Shown piece by piece: positions 1-8,586 of a DNA stretch of 64,000 nt. How positions within the stretch are numbered: the first letter of the stretch is position 1; every line of letters starts with the position of its first letter. Origin of the DNA: Bacteroidota bacterium (GTDB taxonomy: Bacteria; Bacteroidota; Ignavibacteria; UBA10030; UBA8401). The notes under the pieces were generated by a model. It was given only the letters and a program-made list of their open reading frames with translations, did no database searches and was not told the origin of the DNA. Where the stretch lies: positions 62,001 to 126,000 of the forward strand of contig DATJPT010000018.1 in assembly GCA_035506275.1 (NCBI GenBank), read 5' to 3'. Position numbers and translations under genes: made by a program.

Positions 1-1
1 A

Positions 2-271
2 GGAATCATTTTGTACCTCCGCACAACATCACCACTCGACCGGATCGGGGTCTATGCGTTCTGGTCGTTTATCGCTTTTCTCGTCATTATCGCGGCAGGA
101 AATATTGCGGGGGGTCCGCCGCCGAACGTTACTGTTCTTGCAATTGTTGCGATGGCGGTGTGGCTGCTGGTCCTTTGGGCGTATTGGATCGACAGGCACC
201 GGGCGCCGGTTTCCGGCGCCAAGAGATCAATGGCACCGCATGTCCCGCCTTCGAAGTCAAGAATGCAGTGA
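2..271 (+). CDS. C-terminal part of an integral membrane protein (5' end outside window)
   Basis: The reading frame is open to the left edge, so this is probably the tail of a longer protein. A TTG at 11, about six bases after AGGA at the very edge, could also be a start. Visible are two hydrophobic segments (VYAFWSFIAFLVIIAA and VLAIVAMAVWLLVLWAYW) separated by a GGPPPN turn, then a polar tail starting WIDRHR. The GPPP turn followed by a helix ending in YWIDRHR resembles the end of uncharacterised membrane proteins I have seen, but I cannot name a family. No function is assigned. Confidence 0.55.
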   Translation, partial: GIILYLRTTSPLDRIGVYAFWSFIAFLVIIAAGNIAGGPPPNVTVLAIVAMAVWLLVLWAYWIDRHRAPVSGAKRSMAPHVPPSKSRMQ

Positions 272-410
272 AAAAAATCTGACTATTTCGTGACGGCGGT
301 CGCATTGTTTCCTTGACAATCGACTAGATTTGACGGATATTTCTCCATCCAACCCCAGCTCCCAAGCGGGGACTCCTGAGTGCGGGGAATAAATAGCGAA
401 GAGAAATTAG

Positions 411-450
411 AAGCCTCTGCTGGCGAATGCCGGGAGAGGCTTTTTTATTT
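411..450 (+). terminator. Intrinsic terminator after the membrane protein gene
   Basis: AGCCTCT at 412-418 pairs with AGAGGCT at 435-441. An inner CTGGC/GCCGG stem extends the helix, and TTTTTTATTT follows. This is a canonical Rho-independent terminator for the gene ending at 271. Upstream, TTGACA at 313-318 with a 17-base gap to GATATT is a weak promoter candidate only. Confidence 0.8.
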
Positions 451-543
451 GGAGATATTCGACGGGGAGGATGTTTGTCATGGAGCTATTTCACTAAATT
501 CACAAAAGATGGCCTTCATCACTTATCCAGACAGGAACAAACC

Positions 544-1380
544 ATGAAAACTTTCTATCGCGTAATAGCAGTTGCGCTATGCCTCAGTGCGATCTCATCA
601 GCCCAAACTAATTTTATCAAGAACGGAGGTTTCGAATCGTGGACGAATAATGTGCCGAATAACTGGGTTACCGATGCCTCCGCCTCCACCAAGACCACGA
701 CCGCTCACAGCGGCTCATACGCATTAAAGCTCAACACGTATTTGTATTTTGGCATCGCTGCTTATCCAGGCGCAATAACACAGTATATTCCAGTTACCGG
801 CGCTACGTTCACACTGAGAGGCTGGTACCAATTGCATTCGGATAGCGGAGACGCAATGTCTGTCACCATGCTCGCATCAAAGGCGGGGGTGGATGTCGGT
901 GCGGGGGACAAACGCTTTACAACTTCTACCACTGCATACACGGCGTTTACCGTAGGCATGGTCATGGATCCGAACACCACCGCGGATACATGTACGTTGT
1001 TGATATCGATGGAAGATAACGGAAGCGGCACTGCGCATGTGGGCTCGTATGCTATGTTCGATGACCTGGTCCTGGATAATACCACCGGAGTGGCCAGCGA
1101 CGACTTTGCCCGTCCATCGAGCTACCAGCTTGCCCAGAATTATCCGAATCCGTTCAATCCATCGACCGAGATCGAGTTTACGATTGCGCAACAGCAGCAT
1201 GTCAGTTTGCGTGTCTATAACGTGATGGGGCAGGAAGTTGAAACGCTCGTCGACGGACAACTCCCGCAAGGGCGTTACAAAAAAGTCTTCGACGCATCAC
1301 GTCTCTCATCCGGCACATACTTCTATAAACTTGAGGCCGGCTCGTTCGCCCAGGTGAAGAGGATGATGCTGGTGAAGTAA
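544..1380 (+). CDS. Secreted protein with carbohydrate-binding-like domain and T9SS sorting domain
   Basis: The protein has 278 residues from the ATG at 544; the frame extends upstream but a signal peptide begins here (MKTFYRVIAVALCLSAIS, cleavage near SSAQ). Residues about 22-180 look like a jelly-roll carbohydrate-binding module (NFIKNGGFESW opening, FDDLVLDN closing). The last ~85 residues are a type IX secretion sorting domain: NYPNPFNPSTEIEFTI, a VYNVMGQEV strand, LSSGTYFYKLEAG and a terminal MMLVK. The protein is inferred to be exported and anchored or released by the Por machinery. The ligand is unknown. Its sorting-domain DNA nearly matches the next gene. Confidence 0.85.
   Translation: MKTFYRVIAVALCLSAISSAQTNFIKNGGFESWTNNVPNNWVTDASASTKTTTAHSGSYALKLNTYLYFGIAAYPGAITQYIPVTGATFTLRGWYQLHSDSGDAMSVTMLASKAGVDVGAGDKRFTTSTTAYTAFTVGMVMDPNTTADTCTLLISMEDNGSGTAHVGSYAMFDDLVLDNTTGVASDDFARPSSYQLAQNYPNPFNPSTEIEFTIAQQQHVSLRVYNVMGQEVETLVDGQLPQGRYKKVFDASRLSSGTYFYKLEAGSFAQVKRMMLVK
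1144..1380 (+). repeat. Sorting-domain duplication, copy 1
   Basis: This 237-base segment encodes the T9SS domain and aligns without gaps to 2871-3107. In the first ~160 bases I count five mismatches. In the last ~75 there are about sixteen, mostly synonymous. The uneven divergence suggests local gene conversion rather than simple duplication. Confidence 0.9.
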
Positions 1381-1388
1381 CAAAAAAA

Positions 1389-1423
1389 CAGAACGCCGGC
1401 TTCGTGTTGAGGCCGGCGTTCTG
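1389..1423 (-). terminator. Perfect 12-bp inverted repeat, terminator-like
   Basis: CAGAACGCCGGC at 1389-1400 and GCCGGCGTTCTG at 1412-1423 pair perfectly around an 11-base loop. The A-run at 1382-1388 would give a T-tract on the minus strand. On the plus strand no T-run follows, so termination of the upstream gene would be weaker. No minus-strand gene is visible nearby. Confidence 0.5.
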
Positions 1424-1556
1424 TCGAAAAAACGGCACTGGGGACTCCGATTACTGTTCCCGTTCAAGCCTTCTCCTGCGCAGCAGGTTTGTATTGATGA
1501 GGTATCGAAGGGTACCGTAACGCATCAACAGACAATACCAAAGGGAAAAAAAGGAC

Positions 1557-3107
1557 ATGAAGTCGATAACGTATATCGCGGCATTATTAGCCTTTGTTTT
1601 TGTCGCCTGGCCGACGAACGCTCAGTGGTACCAGAAGGGTTTATCGGGCGAAAGAGTTACTGCCCTAGCGATAAAATCCAACGGCCATATTTTTGCTGGG
1701 ACCTACTCAGACGGTTTGTTCAGATCGACCGACAACGGGGATAGCTGGACGCTGGTCTTGGGTTCCTCTCTTTATGGTGTGTATGAAGTTTTTTCGATCG
1801 CCTTTGACACTGGCGGAACTATCTATGCCGGGACCTATGGAGCCGGACTCTTTCGCTCGACAAATGACGGGGGAAGCTGGGCTTCGTTGAGCAGCGATTA
1901 TGGGTCGAACAATCTTCCGGTCGACGACATTTATGCGGTCGGCATAACGAGCCCGGGGAAAATTCTTGCGATTGACGGATCCGGAAGTGTCGGCAACGTC
2001 TACAGTTCCACGGACAACGGCTCGACATGGACGGAAATAGTCTACAGCACTTGTTCCTGTTTGGCAACCGGGGTGAGCAATGCAGCGTACATAGGAGGAG
2101 GCAGCGAATGGTTCGAGTACACCTCAGATGGAGGCAACCACTGGACGTGGGAAGGGTCGGCATCGGGGTTGACCAGTGAACCGTACTGCCTCGCATGGAC
2201 CCCCGCCGACCGCATATTTACGGGGACATCCGGGGGAGGGGTTTTCATGTCCAGCAATGATGGCGTGAGCTGGTCGAAAGTCAGCAGCGGCTTGACCACC
2301 AACTATATCAATTGCCTCGCGATCAAACACGACTCTTGCATTTTCGCAGGCACTGATGGGAGCGGGGTATTCTACTCAAAAAATAACGGAGGAAGCTGGA
2401 CAAAGTACGATTCAAACCTCACTCAAACCAAAATCCTCTCTCTCGCCTGTGACAATGCCGGGAACCTTTATGCAGGAACGTACAGCGGCGGAGTCTGGAA
2501 AAAGAATCTCACAGACATCGGTCTTCCTGTTGAGTTAACGAGTTTCATCGCAAGTGCAAAAGACCTGACAATCACTCTGGCGTGGAGAACGGCCACGGAG
2601 GTCGATGATTTTGGCTTTGAAATAGAGCGAAAGAACGTCGGCGATATGACGGGCAACGGTAAAAATGAAACATGGTCTAAGATCGGTTTTGTTGCCGGAA
2701 GCGGCACATGTAATGATCCGCACAATTACAGCTATCTGGACGCTAATCTTTCAGCCGGGACATATGCCTATCGACTAAAACAAATCGACCACAGCGGCAT
2801 GTTCAAATATTCGGGCGAGGTGACCGTCATAATTTCGCCCCCAACGGACTTTGCGCTGCATCAGAACTTTCCGAATCCGTTCAATCCATCGACCGAGATC
2901 GAGTTCACGATTGCGCAACAGCAGCATGTCAGTTTGCGTGTCTATAACGTGATGGGGCAGGAAATTGAAACGCTCGTCGACGGACAACTGCCGCAAGGGC
3001 GTTACAAAAAGGTCTTCGATGCATCACGTCTTTCTTCTGGAACCTATTTCTACAAATTGGAAGCCGGTTCGTTCGCCCAAATAAAAAGAATGATGCTGGT
3101 GAAGTAA
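1557..3107 (+). CDS. Secreted Asp-box (BNR) repeat protein with T9SS sorting domain
   Basis: The protein has 516 residues. A signal peptide (AALLAFVFVAW, cleavage near TNAQ) precedes a beta-propeller-like region with six Asp-box motifs of the form S-x-D/N-x-G-x-x-W, such as STDNGDSW, STNDGGSW, SSNDGVSW and SKNNGGSW. Each sits beside an IFAGTYSDGLFRS-like strand. Residues about 320-420 form the PVELTSF...AWRTATEVDDFGFEIER module common in T9SS cargo. The C-terminus is the sorting domain (NFPNPFNPSTEIEFTI to MMLVK). Asp-box propellers occur in sialidases and sortilin-like proteins, but no catalytic signature is evident, so a binding role is more likely. Confidence 0.85.
   Translation: MKSITYIAALLAFVFVAWPTNAQWYQKGLSGERVTALAIKSNGHIFAGTYSDGLFRSTDNGDSWTLVLGSSLYGVYEVFSIAFDTGGTIYAGTYGAGLFRSTNDGGSWASLSSDYGSNNLPVDDIYAVGITSPGKILAIDGSGSVGNVYSSTDNGSTWTEIVYSTCSCLATGVSNAAYIGGGSEWFEYTSDGGNHWTWEGSASGLTSEPYCLAWTPADRIFTGTSGGGVFMSSNDGVSWSKVSSGLTTNYINCLAIKHDSCIFAGTDGSGVFYSKNNGGSWTKYDSNLTQTKILSLACDNAGNLYAGTYSGGVWKKNLTDIGLPVELTSFIASAKDLTITLAWRTATEVDDFGFEIERKNVGDMTGNGKNETWSKIGFVAGSGTCNDPHNYSYLDANLSAGTYAYRLKQIDHSGMFKYSGEVTVIISPPTDFALHQNFPNPFNPSTEIEFTIAQQQHVSLRVYNVMGQEIETLVDGQLPQGRYKKVFDASRLSSGTYFYKLEAGSFAQIKRMMLVK
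2871..3107 (+). repeat. Sorting-domain duplication, copy 2
   Basis: This is the partner of 1144-1380, in the same orientation and length, and encodes the same sorting domain with conservative changes such as E-V to E-I and QVKR to QIKR. Confidence 0.9.
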
Positions 3108-3128
3108 ATAATCGGCGGTGACCGGGCT

Positions 3129-3149
3129 ACTCCGTTGCTGAAACGGAGT
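3129..3149 (+). terminator. Small hairpin after the Asp-box gene
   Basis: ACTCCGTT at 3129-3136 pairs with AACGGAGT at 3142-3149 around a five-base loop. It lacks a T-run and precedes a stronger terminator at 3176. Confidence 0.4.
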
Positions 3150-3175
3150 TTCAGACGCATGTCCAAAAAGTGAAA

Positions 3176-3208
3176 CGAAGGCCGGATCATACCCGGCCTT
3201 CGCTTTTG
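3176..3208 (+). terminator. Intrinsic terminator between the T9SS cargo genes and uppP
   Basis: CGAAGGCCGG at 3176-3185 pairs perfectly with CCGGCCTTCG at 3193-3202, and TTTT follows at 3204-3207. Confidence 0.75.
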
Positions 3209-3347
3209 CAAGATATTCGCCGCTTTCGCCGCCGCTGCTCATCTCATCCTTGCATCGCTTTCAAAATTTTGGTATCTTCAAGAGTGATTTTTACGAGGAG
3301 GAATAGGCGCCTCCTCTTTTTTTATCCATCCTCATCACGGTGCCCGA

Positions 3348-4181
3348 ATGTCTCTTTTCTATTCAATTCTCCTTGGGATCATCCAAGGCATCACGGAGTT
3401 CCTTCCCATCAGCAGTACCGCGCACCTTACCATCGCCGGCTCTCTGCTCGGTTTGATAAATCCCGACCGTCCCGATGAATGGACGGCGTTCATCGCCGTG
3501 ATTCAAATAGGGACAATGGCTGCCGTCGTGGTCTATTTTTTCAAGGACCTGGTCGAGATCCTCGAGGGATTCTTTGTGGACGGGATGAAATACATTCAAT
3601 CGCCGTCGAAGGGGCTGGGGAGGGCGCGCATGGGATGGTATATAATTTTAGGGACCTTGCCCGTTGCGGTGATCGGCCTTGCGTTCAGGAAGATCATTGA
3701 GGGGACGCTGACGAAAAGCCTCACGGTGATAGGAACAAGCCTCATCGCCCTCGCGCTTATTTTATGGCTGGCCGAGAGGGTCGGATCGCGAAAAAAGGAG
3801 ATGGCAGATCTCACTTGGCTCGACAGCCTCATCGTCGGTTTTGCCCAATCGCTGGCGCTGATCCCCGGATCGTCCCGATCTGGAACGACGATCACGGCAG
3901 GATTATTTTTGGGGATCAATCGTGCAGATGCCGCTCGCTTTTCGTTCCTGCTCAGTGTTCCCGCCGTTTTCGCGAGCGGAATGCTCGAGTTGTATGAAAT
4001 GCGCCATTTTTTCCACGATCTCGGTGTTGCCAATGTTGTAGTTGCAACCATTGTCTCCGGCGTCGTCGGTTATGCGTCGATCGCCTTTCTGCTCCGTTAC
4101 CTCAAGACGCATACAACATATCTTTTTATTTTTTACCGCATTGCGGTCGGAGCGGCGCTGTTGCTGATGTCAATGAAGTAA
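3348..4181 (+). CDS. uppP: Undecaprenyl-diphosphatase (UppP/BacA)
   Basis: The protein has 277 residues, normal for the family. It dephosphorylates undecaprenyl pyrophosphate at the membrane to recycle the lipid carrier for peptidoglycan and other envelope polymers. Both signature motifs are visible: QGITEFLPISSTAHL at residues 13-27 with the conserved Glu17 and His26, and PGSSRSGTT at 173-181 with the conserved Arg177. About eight hydrophobic helices are seen. The first gene of a plus-strand run, it follows a terminator. Its relation to the DedA gene next to it is consistent with both handling undecaprenyl carriers. Confidence 0.96.
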   Translation: MSLFYSILLGIIQGITEFLPISSTAHLTIAGSLLGLINPDRPDEWTAFIAVIQIGTMAAVVVYFFKDLVEILEGFFVDGMKYIQSPSKGLGRARMGWYIILGTLPVAVIGLAFRKIIEGTLTKSLTVIGTSLIALALILWLAERVGSRKKEMADLTWLDSLIVGFAQSLALIPGSSRSGTTITAGLFLGINRADAARFSFLLSVPAVFASGMLELYEMRHFFHDLGVANVVVATIVSGVVGYASIAFLLRYLKTHTTYLFIFYRIAVGAALLLMSMK

Positions 4182-4196
4182 CAAAGGAATGCCAAA

Positions 4197-4263
4197 TGAC
4201 GAGTGCCGAAGAACGAAGCAGCGCATAGAAATTTATTTTTCCTTTGCCACCCGGCATTTGTCA
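4197..4263. repeat. Imperfect intergenic palindrome
   Basis: TGACGAGTGCC at 4197-4207 can pair with GGCATTTGTCA at 4253-4263 (11 bp including two G-U pairs), with further related words around it. It occupies the uppP-DedA gap and belongs with similar palindromes at 13476 and 16488. Confidence 0.5.
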
Positions 4264-4276
4264 CTCGAAAATCACC

Positions 4277-4909
4277 ATGGAAGTACTGAGAGATCTTTTT
4301 CAAAAGCTTACCGACGTCAAGGCGCTTGTCCAATGGGCGGGGTATCCCGGGCTGGCATTGATCATCTTCTCGGAGACCGGACTGCTGGTCGGTTTTTTTC
4401 TGCCGGGAGATTCTCTGCTGGTCACGGCCGGACTATTTGCCGCGGCGGGATTCTTTAACGTCACTGTTCTTATTTTCCTGTTGATCGTTGCTGCGATCCT
4501 TGGAAACAGCACGGGGTACCTCATCGGTCAAAAAGGGGGGCATGCGCTGTACACCAGAGAGGAATCGCGGTTTTTCAAGAAGCAGCATTTGTTGAAAACG
4601 AAGGAATTTTACGAACATTACGGTCCGATCACCATCGTCATGGCGCAGTTCATGCCGTTCGCCCGGACGTTCGCGCCGGTTGTCGCAGGTATTGCCGAGA
4701 TGAAGTACGTGCGCTTCGCTTCGTTCAATGTCATCGGCGCTGTCGGATGGATCACCAGCATGCTGCTCGTCGGATATTTTCTCGGCTCGACGATTCCGAA
4801 TATCGACAAAAATATTACGTATGTTATCGCAGCGGTCATTCTGCTTTCGCTGCTTCCAGGCATCATCAAATATCTTCAGATCCGATCTTCTGCTCGAAGA
4901 GCGCCGTAA
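4277..4909 (+). CDS. DedA/SNARE-associated family membrane protein
   Basis: The protein has 210 residues from the ATG at 4277; an upstream TTG at 4244 would only add an unlikely polar stretch. DedA features are visible: SETGLLVGFFLPGDSLLVTA near residues 32-51 with the conserved Glu and PGDS, and MPFARTFAPVVAG with the conserved Arg. Several transmembrane segments and a basic C-terminus follow. Some family members flip undecaprenyl phosphate or phospholipids. The adjacent uppP suggests a role in carrier recycling, which is inference. Confidence 0.88.
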   Translation: MEVLRDLFQKLTDVKALVQWAGYPGLALIIFSETGLLVGFFLPGDSLLVTAGLFAAAGFFNVTVLIFLLIVAAILGNSTGYLIGQKGGHALYTREESRFFKKQHLLKTKEFYEHYGPITIVMAQFMPFARTFAPVVAGIAEMKYVRFASFNVIGAVGWITSMLLVGYFLGSTIPNIDKNITYVIAAVILLSLLPGIIKYLQIRSSARRAP

Positions 4910-4942
4910 CAGGACAAGTTTCATCAAAGAAAAGGTACTCGT

Positions 4943-5209
4943 ATGACAACGGTTCCCCCGGCCAAGGTAAAGGAGTTCTCACCGTCGACGCTGGAAAAGA
5001 TCGCTTATACCAGCGTCGCATCAATTCCAACACGCGAGCCGAATGACCAGAATCGTCTCGGCTTTTGTGTCTGGCAGTTTCTTTCCGAAAGAAAAGGAAC
5101 GCTCGCTCAGGCCGTCCACACCTCCGGCGCACGGCTGCTGATTCCTGAGCCGGATGTTCTCAGGATCATCGGCGATTCGCTCAAACAGGCAGGCGTTATG
5201 ATCGAGTAA
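4943..5209 (+). CDS. Conserved-looking small protein of unknown function
   Basis: This 88-residue ORF begins at ATG 4943, 33 bases after the DedA gene, with AAGAAAAGG as a weak Shine-Dalgarno. It is soluble, with no signal peptide, Cys pair or transmembrane segment. It contains a TREPNDQNRLGFCVWQFL stretch and a C-terminal helix-like region. It fits neatly between co-directional genes and does not overlap another likely frame. I do not recognise a family. Confidence 0.6.
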   Translation: MTTVPPAKVKEFSPSTLEKIAYTSVASIPTREPNDQNRLGFCVWQFLSERKGTLAQAVHTSGARLLIPEPDVLRIIGDSLKQAGVMIE

Positions 5210-5306
5210 CATTTTTGCCGCAGCGACACCGGGACGCGAAAGGGTTTTTTGCACGCGCTGATAATGAATTTTTCGTGTCCCCTTGCCCTTGTGGCACTCG
5301 CGAACA

Positions 5307-5894
5307 ATGAAATTTTCCATCCACAATCTCTTGATGGCGTTCATCCCCCTTTTTGTCGCCATCGATATTTTCGGGGCGCTCCCGGTGTTTATTTCACTCA
5401 CCGCCGGAATGGCCGCAAGGACAAAGCGGCACCTGGTGATCGAGGCGACGCTCACCGCCGGCGCCGTTGCCCTTGTCTTCCTCGCGTCCGGAAAGCTGAT
5501 CTTTTCCTTCCTCGGCATTACGGAGAATGATTTCCGCATCGGCGGGGGAATCGTGCTTCTCGTCTTCTCTGTGTATGAATTGCTTTTTGCGAAGGACACG
5601 CAGCGCGATCTGGAAGCTTCGGTCGGCGTTGTGCCGATCGGCATTCCGTTGATCATGGGACCGGCGGCGCTGACGTCCATCATCATTGTGGTGGATAATT
5701 ACGGCTACTGGATGTCGATGGTGTCGCTCTTGATCAACCTGATCATCGTTTGGCTGGTGTTCCACTTTTCCGAGTTCGTCATGAAGGTGATGGGCGTTGC
5801 CGGGTCGCGTGCCTTCGGAAAAGTCGCTTCTCTTTTTATGGCGGCCATCGCCGTCATGATGATCCGCGTCGGCATTCAAAATATCCTCAGGTAA
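5307..5894 (+). CDS. MarC/NAAT family integral membrane protein
   Basis: The protein has 195 residues from the ATG at 5307; a TTG at 5283 would add eight residues before the first helix. MarC-family features include LLMAFIPLFVAIDIFGALPV at the N-terminus with the conserved acidic residue in the first helix, FRIGGGIVLLVFS in the middle, and VPIGIPLIMGPAALTSII around residues 115-135. Six transmembrane segments are expected. The family was once linked to multiple antibiotic resistance, but its transport substrate is unsettled. Confidence 0.9.
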   Translation: MKFSIHNLLMAFIPLFVAIDIFGALPVFISLTAGMAARTKRHLVIEATLTAGAVALVFLASGKLIFSFLGITENDFRIGGGIVLLVFSVYELLFAKDTQRDLEASVGVVPIGIPLIMGPAALTSIIIVVDNYGYWMSMVSLLINLIIVWLVFHFSEFVMKVMGVAGSRAFGKVASLFMAAIAVMMIRVGIQNILR

Positions 5895-5915
5895 GATCTT
5901 CGCTTCAGCCTCACG

Positions 5916-6566
5916 ATGAAGACATTCCGATCCGACCTTTTCTATAGATCTGTGAACCCGAAGCAGGCTGCGGGGGGTGGGTCTCCGGCCGTCATTCTTC
6001 TGCACGGACGGGGCGCTGATGAGAACGACCTGCTCGGCCTCTCGGAATATTTTGACGACCGTCTGGCGGTGTTCAGCGTACGGGCGCCGTATCCGTTCGA
6101 GTTTGGAGGATACACCTACTTTCAGCTGCTGGATGACAACTCCGCCGAGCCGGTCATGTTCATGGAGAGCTACCGGCGGCTGATGAAGTTTGCGGACGGC
6201 GTCGCGTCGCTTCCTGACATTGACGCGAAGAGAATTTTCCTACTGGGATTCAGCATGGGGACGATCATGGCATACGCGATGTCGCTGACGCATCCGGAGA
6301 AATTCGCAGGCGTGGTGGCGCAAAGCGGGTTCGTCCGCGAACATCCCGAATTACATTTTCAATGGAACGCGCTCGCTCGATGCCCTTTCATCATCACGCA
6401 CGGCGTGTATGACCCGGTCATTCCGGTCGATGAGGCGCGAAAGACGGAAGCGCTGTTCTCGCAGTCGAACGCGAAGTTCGAGTACAGAGAATATCCGATG
6501 GGGCACGAGATCAGCGGGGAGAGTCTGGCAGATGTCTGCGGCTGGATGAAAAGAATGCTTGGGTGA
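5916..6566 (+). CDS. Alpha/beta-hydrolase, phospholipase/carboxylesterase family
   Basis: The protein has 216 residues, typical for the family. The oxyanion-side motif LLHGRGADEND lies at 29-38, the nucleophile elbow GFSMG has Ser113, and YDPVIP (Asp166) and GHEIS (His197) complete the triad. No signal peptide is seen, so a cytoplasmic esterase or lysophospholipase-like enzyme is expected. It starts 22 bases after marC and ends six bases before the convergent glycosyltransferase stop. Confidence 0.9.
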   Translation: MKTFRSDLFYRSVNPKQAAGGGSPAVILLHGRGADENDLLGLSEYFDDRLAVFSVRAPYPFEFGGYTYFQLLDDNSAEPVMFMESYRRLMKFADGVASLPDIDAKRIFLLGFSMGTIMAYAMSLTHPEKFAGVVAQSGFVREHPELHFQWNALARCPFIITHGVYDPVIPVDEARKTEALFSQSNAKFEYREYPMGHEISGESLADVCGWMKRMLG

Positions 6567-6571
6567 TCGGT

Positions 6572-7690
6572 TTACCGGCGGAAATGCTCGGATCGAACCC
6601 GTTCGATGACATCCATCGTCCGTTCGGCGGCGATGTCCCAGTCAAATTGCTTGGACCGGCGCACGGCGTTGCCGGCAAGACGCTGGCGCAAATGGCCGTC
6701 TCTCAGCATCAACAAAATTTTTTCTGCGAGCTGTTCGCGGTTTCCGTATTCGTATAGAAGCCCCGTCTCGCCGTCGACCACGGCGTCGCGCAGTCCCTGC
6801 ACGTTGCTTGACACCGTTGGCGTGCCGCAGGCATTCGCTTCGATCGCCGTCAATCCCCACCCTTCCTTTGCCGACGTGTTGACGGCGACATGCATCTCGT
6901 TCAAGTGCCTGACTTTTTCCTCCTCGCTGACAAACCCCGTAAACCGAACGGCTTCCGACAGGCCGAGCTTGCCAGTAATGGCTTCCAACCGCTGCTTGTC
7001 GTCCCCATCTCCCACAATGACCAATTTTGCTTCGGCCATCTCCTGCCGGACGATGACAAACGCCTCAAGCAGATGGTCGACGCTCTTATATTTCTTCAGC
7101 CGTCCCACCATGCCGATGAGGGGCGCCGGGCTTTTGGGGATGCCGAGGATCTTGAACGAATTGTGGTCGACGCCGTAGTGGATGAGGTGCGTTCGCTCTT
7201 CGGCAAAACCAAGGTGGAGCATCTCCTTATGAGTGCTGGGAGAGCCGACGATGAATCGCAGCCGTTTGTAGACCGGGAGAGCCGCGCGTTCTGTTAGATA
7301 AACATACGATGCCGCGGGAAAGATCGCTTCGAGAAAGATGCTTGTTCCGAAAAGATGATGCGTGATGCCGAGGAGCGGCTCCTTCACAAAGAGGGGAGTG
7401 TAAAAAGGGATCTTGTTCATGTCGTCGACGATCAGGTCGAACTTCTGTGCCTTGAACGTGGAGAAATATTTTTGCGGAACAAGATAATTGAAGAACGACC
7501 GTCCCCCCTGGCGAATAACATGGATCCCGTTCATCTCCTCTTTTTCGGGGGCGTTGTCAAAACGGGAACAGAAAAGCGTGACATCGTGCCCCTTTGAGGC
7601 AATGCGCTCAAAGACCTCGTGCAGGTGGACCTCCGCTCCCCCCGCGAGAGGGTTCTTGATGTCCTGCCAATTGAAGATGAGGATACGCAA
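6572..7690 (-). CDS. Glycosyltransferase family 4 (GT-B fold)
   Basis: The protein has 372 residues. The N-terminal Rossmann half contains NPLAGGAEVHLHEVFERIA near residues 13-31. The C-terminal half has GMVGRLKKYKSVDHLLEAF and the E-x7-E region EANACGTPTVSSNVQG typical of retaining GT4 enzymes. It probably transfers an activated sugar to a lipid or polysaccharide acceptor at the inner membrane. Donor and acceptor cannot be read from the sequence. It lies downstream of the methyltransferase in the same orientation, with a 44-base AT-rich gap. Confidence 0.88.
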   Translation of the reverse strand: MRILIFNWQDIKNPLAGGAEVHLHEVFERIASKGHDVTLFCSRFDNAPEKEEMNGIHVIRQGGRSFFNYLVPQKYFSTFKAQKFDLIVDDMNKIPFYTPLFVKEPLLGITHHLFGTSIFLEAIFPAASYVYLTERAALPVYKRLRFIVGSPSTHKEMLHLGFAEERTHLIHYGVDHNSFKILGIPKSPAPLIGMVGRLKKYKSVDHLLEAFVIVRQEMAEAKLVIVGDGDDKQRLEAITGKLGLSEAVRFTGFVSEEEKVRHLNEMHVAVNTSAKEGWGLTAIEANACGTPTVSSNVQGLRDAVVDGETGLLYEYGNREQLAEKILLMLRDGHLRQRLAGNAVRRSKQFDWDIAAERTMDVIERVRSEHFRR

Positions 7691-7734
7691 AGACGATTAA
7701 GAATTTGGAATTACGAATTGGGGAGGATTCTCAA

Positions 7735-8508
7735 TTATTTTTTCTTTCCCACCAAACCGAATGATAAAGAGGTGTTGACGGCAATGGGGGTATCTCGCAG
7801 GGCTTCGCGGATGGATTTTCTCATTCCCGTCAGGGGCCGAATGAAGGTCGGATACAAAGGCAATTTTAGTCCGACCTTCAGGAGCGCCTCGCGCGTTGCC
7901 CGATAGAAGAGACTCGGGTACATCCATTCTCCGTATGTGTGCACGATCTGCAGGCCGAGCCGTTCCATCTCCCGCCGAAGTTCGCCCACGGAGAATTCCC
8001 GCTCCCATCCGGCGAACCACTTATTGATGGCGATCAGGAAATGCTTGATGACCGTATAGATGTGGTACCGCTGGGGGACATCGACGAGCAGCAGCCCGTC
8101 CTTTTTTGTGACGCGGATATTTTCACGAAGCAGCGCTTCCGCCTGCTGCGGCCTGAAGTGTTCCAGCAGCCCCTGATGAAAGACGATGTCGAATGTCTCA
8201 TCCCGGAACGGAAGGCAGAACGTATCGCCGCCGACGATGGCGACCTCGATCTTTTCTTCGCCGGCTATTTTCTTCATGATCATCAGCGAGTTGATGGAAT
8301 AGTCGAGCTGGAAAACCTCCGCTCCGCGCTCGACCAGCGGGAAGCTGTCGCGTCCGGTCCCGGCGCCGACCTCCAGTATTTTCTTTCCTTTCAGGTCGAC
8401 GATCTTCGACAAGTTCCGCACGACGCGGTCGGAGTTCGAATAGACCTCCTGCAGATTCTTCTTTTCGTCCCAGAAATTTTCCCAGTGAGAACGGCGCGAT
8501 TCTTTCAT
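7735..8508 (-). CDS. Class I SAM-dependent methyltransferase
   Basis: The protein has 257 residues. Motif I, KILEVGAGTGRDSFPL, lies near residues 44-59, followed by the acidic VFQLDYS at the end of strand 2. FDIVFHQGLLEHFRP corresponds to motif II/post-II. The Methyltransf_11/25 style fits small-molecule or lipid-linked sugar methylation. Together with the glycosyltransferase downstream, a role in glycan or lipid modification is possible. Confidence 0.85.
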   Translation of the reverse strand: MKESRRSHWENFWDEKKNLQEVYSNSDRVVRNLSKIVDLKGKKILEVGAGTGRDSFPLVERGAEVFQLDYSINSLMIMKKIAGEEKIEVAIVGGDTFCLPFRDETFDIVFHQGLLEHFRPQQAEALLRENIRVTKKDGLLLVDVPQRYHIYTVIKHFLIAINKWFAGWEREFSVGELRREMERLGLQIVHTYGEWMYPSLFYRATREALLKVGLKLPLYPTFIRPLTGMRKSIREALRDTPIAVNTSLSFGLVGKKK

Positions 8509-8586
8509 AGTCGGTCAATAAGTGAAAAAACTTGCTCAATATACTCTGAAAGCGGTCTAATTGCAATTGAACGCTGAAGGGAAGAG

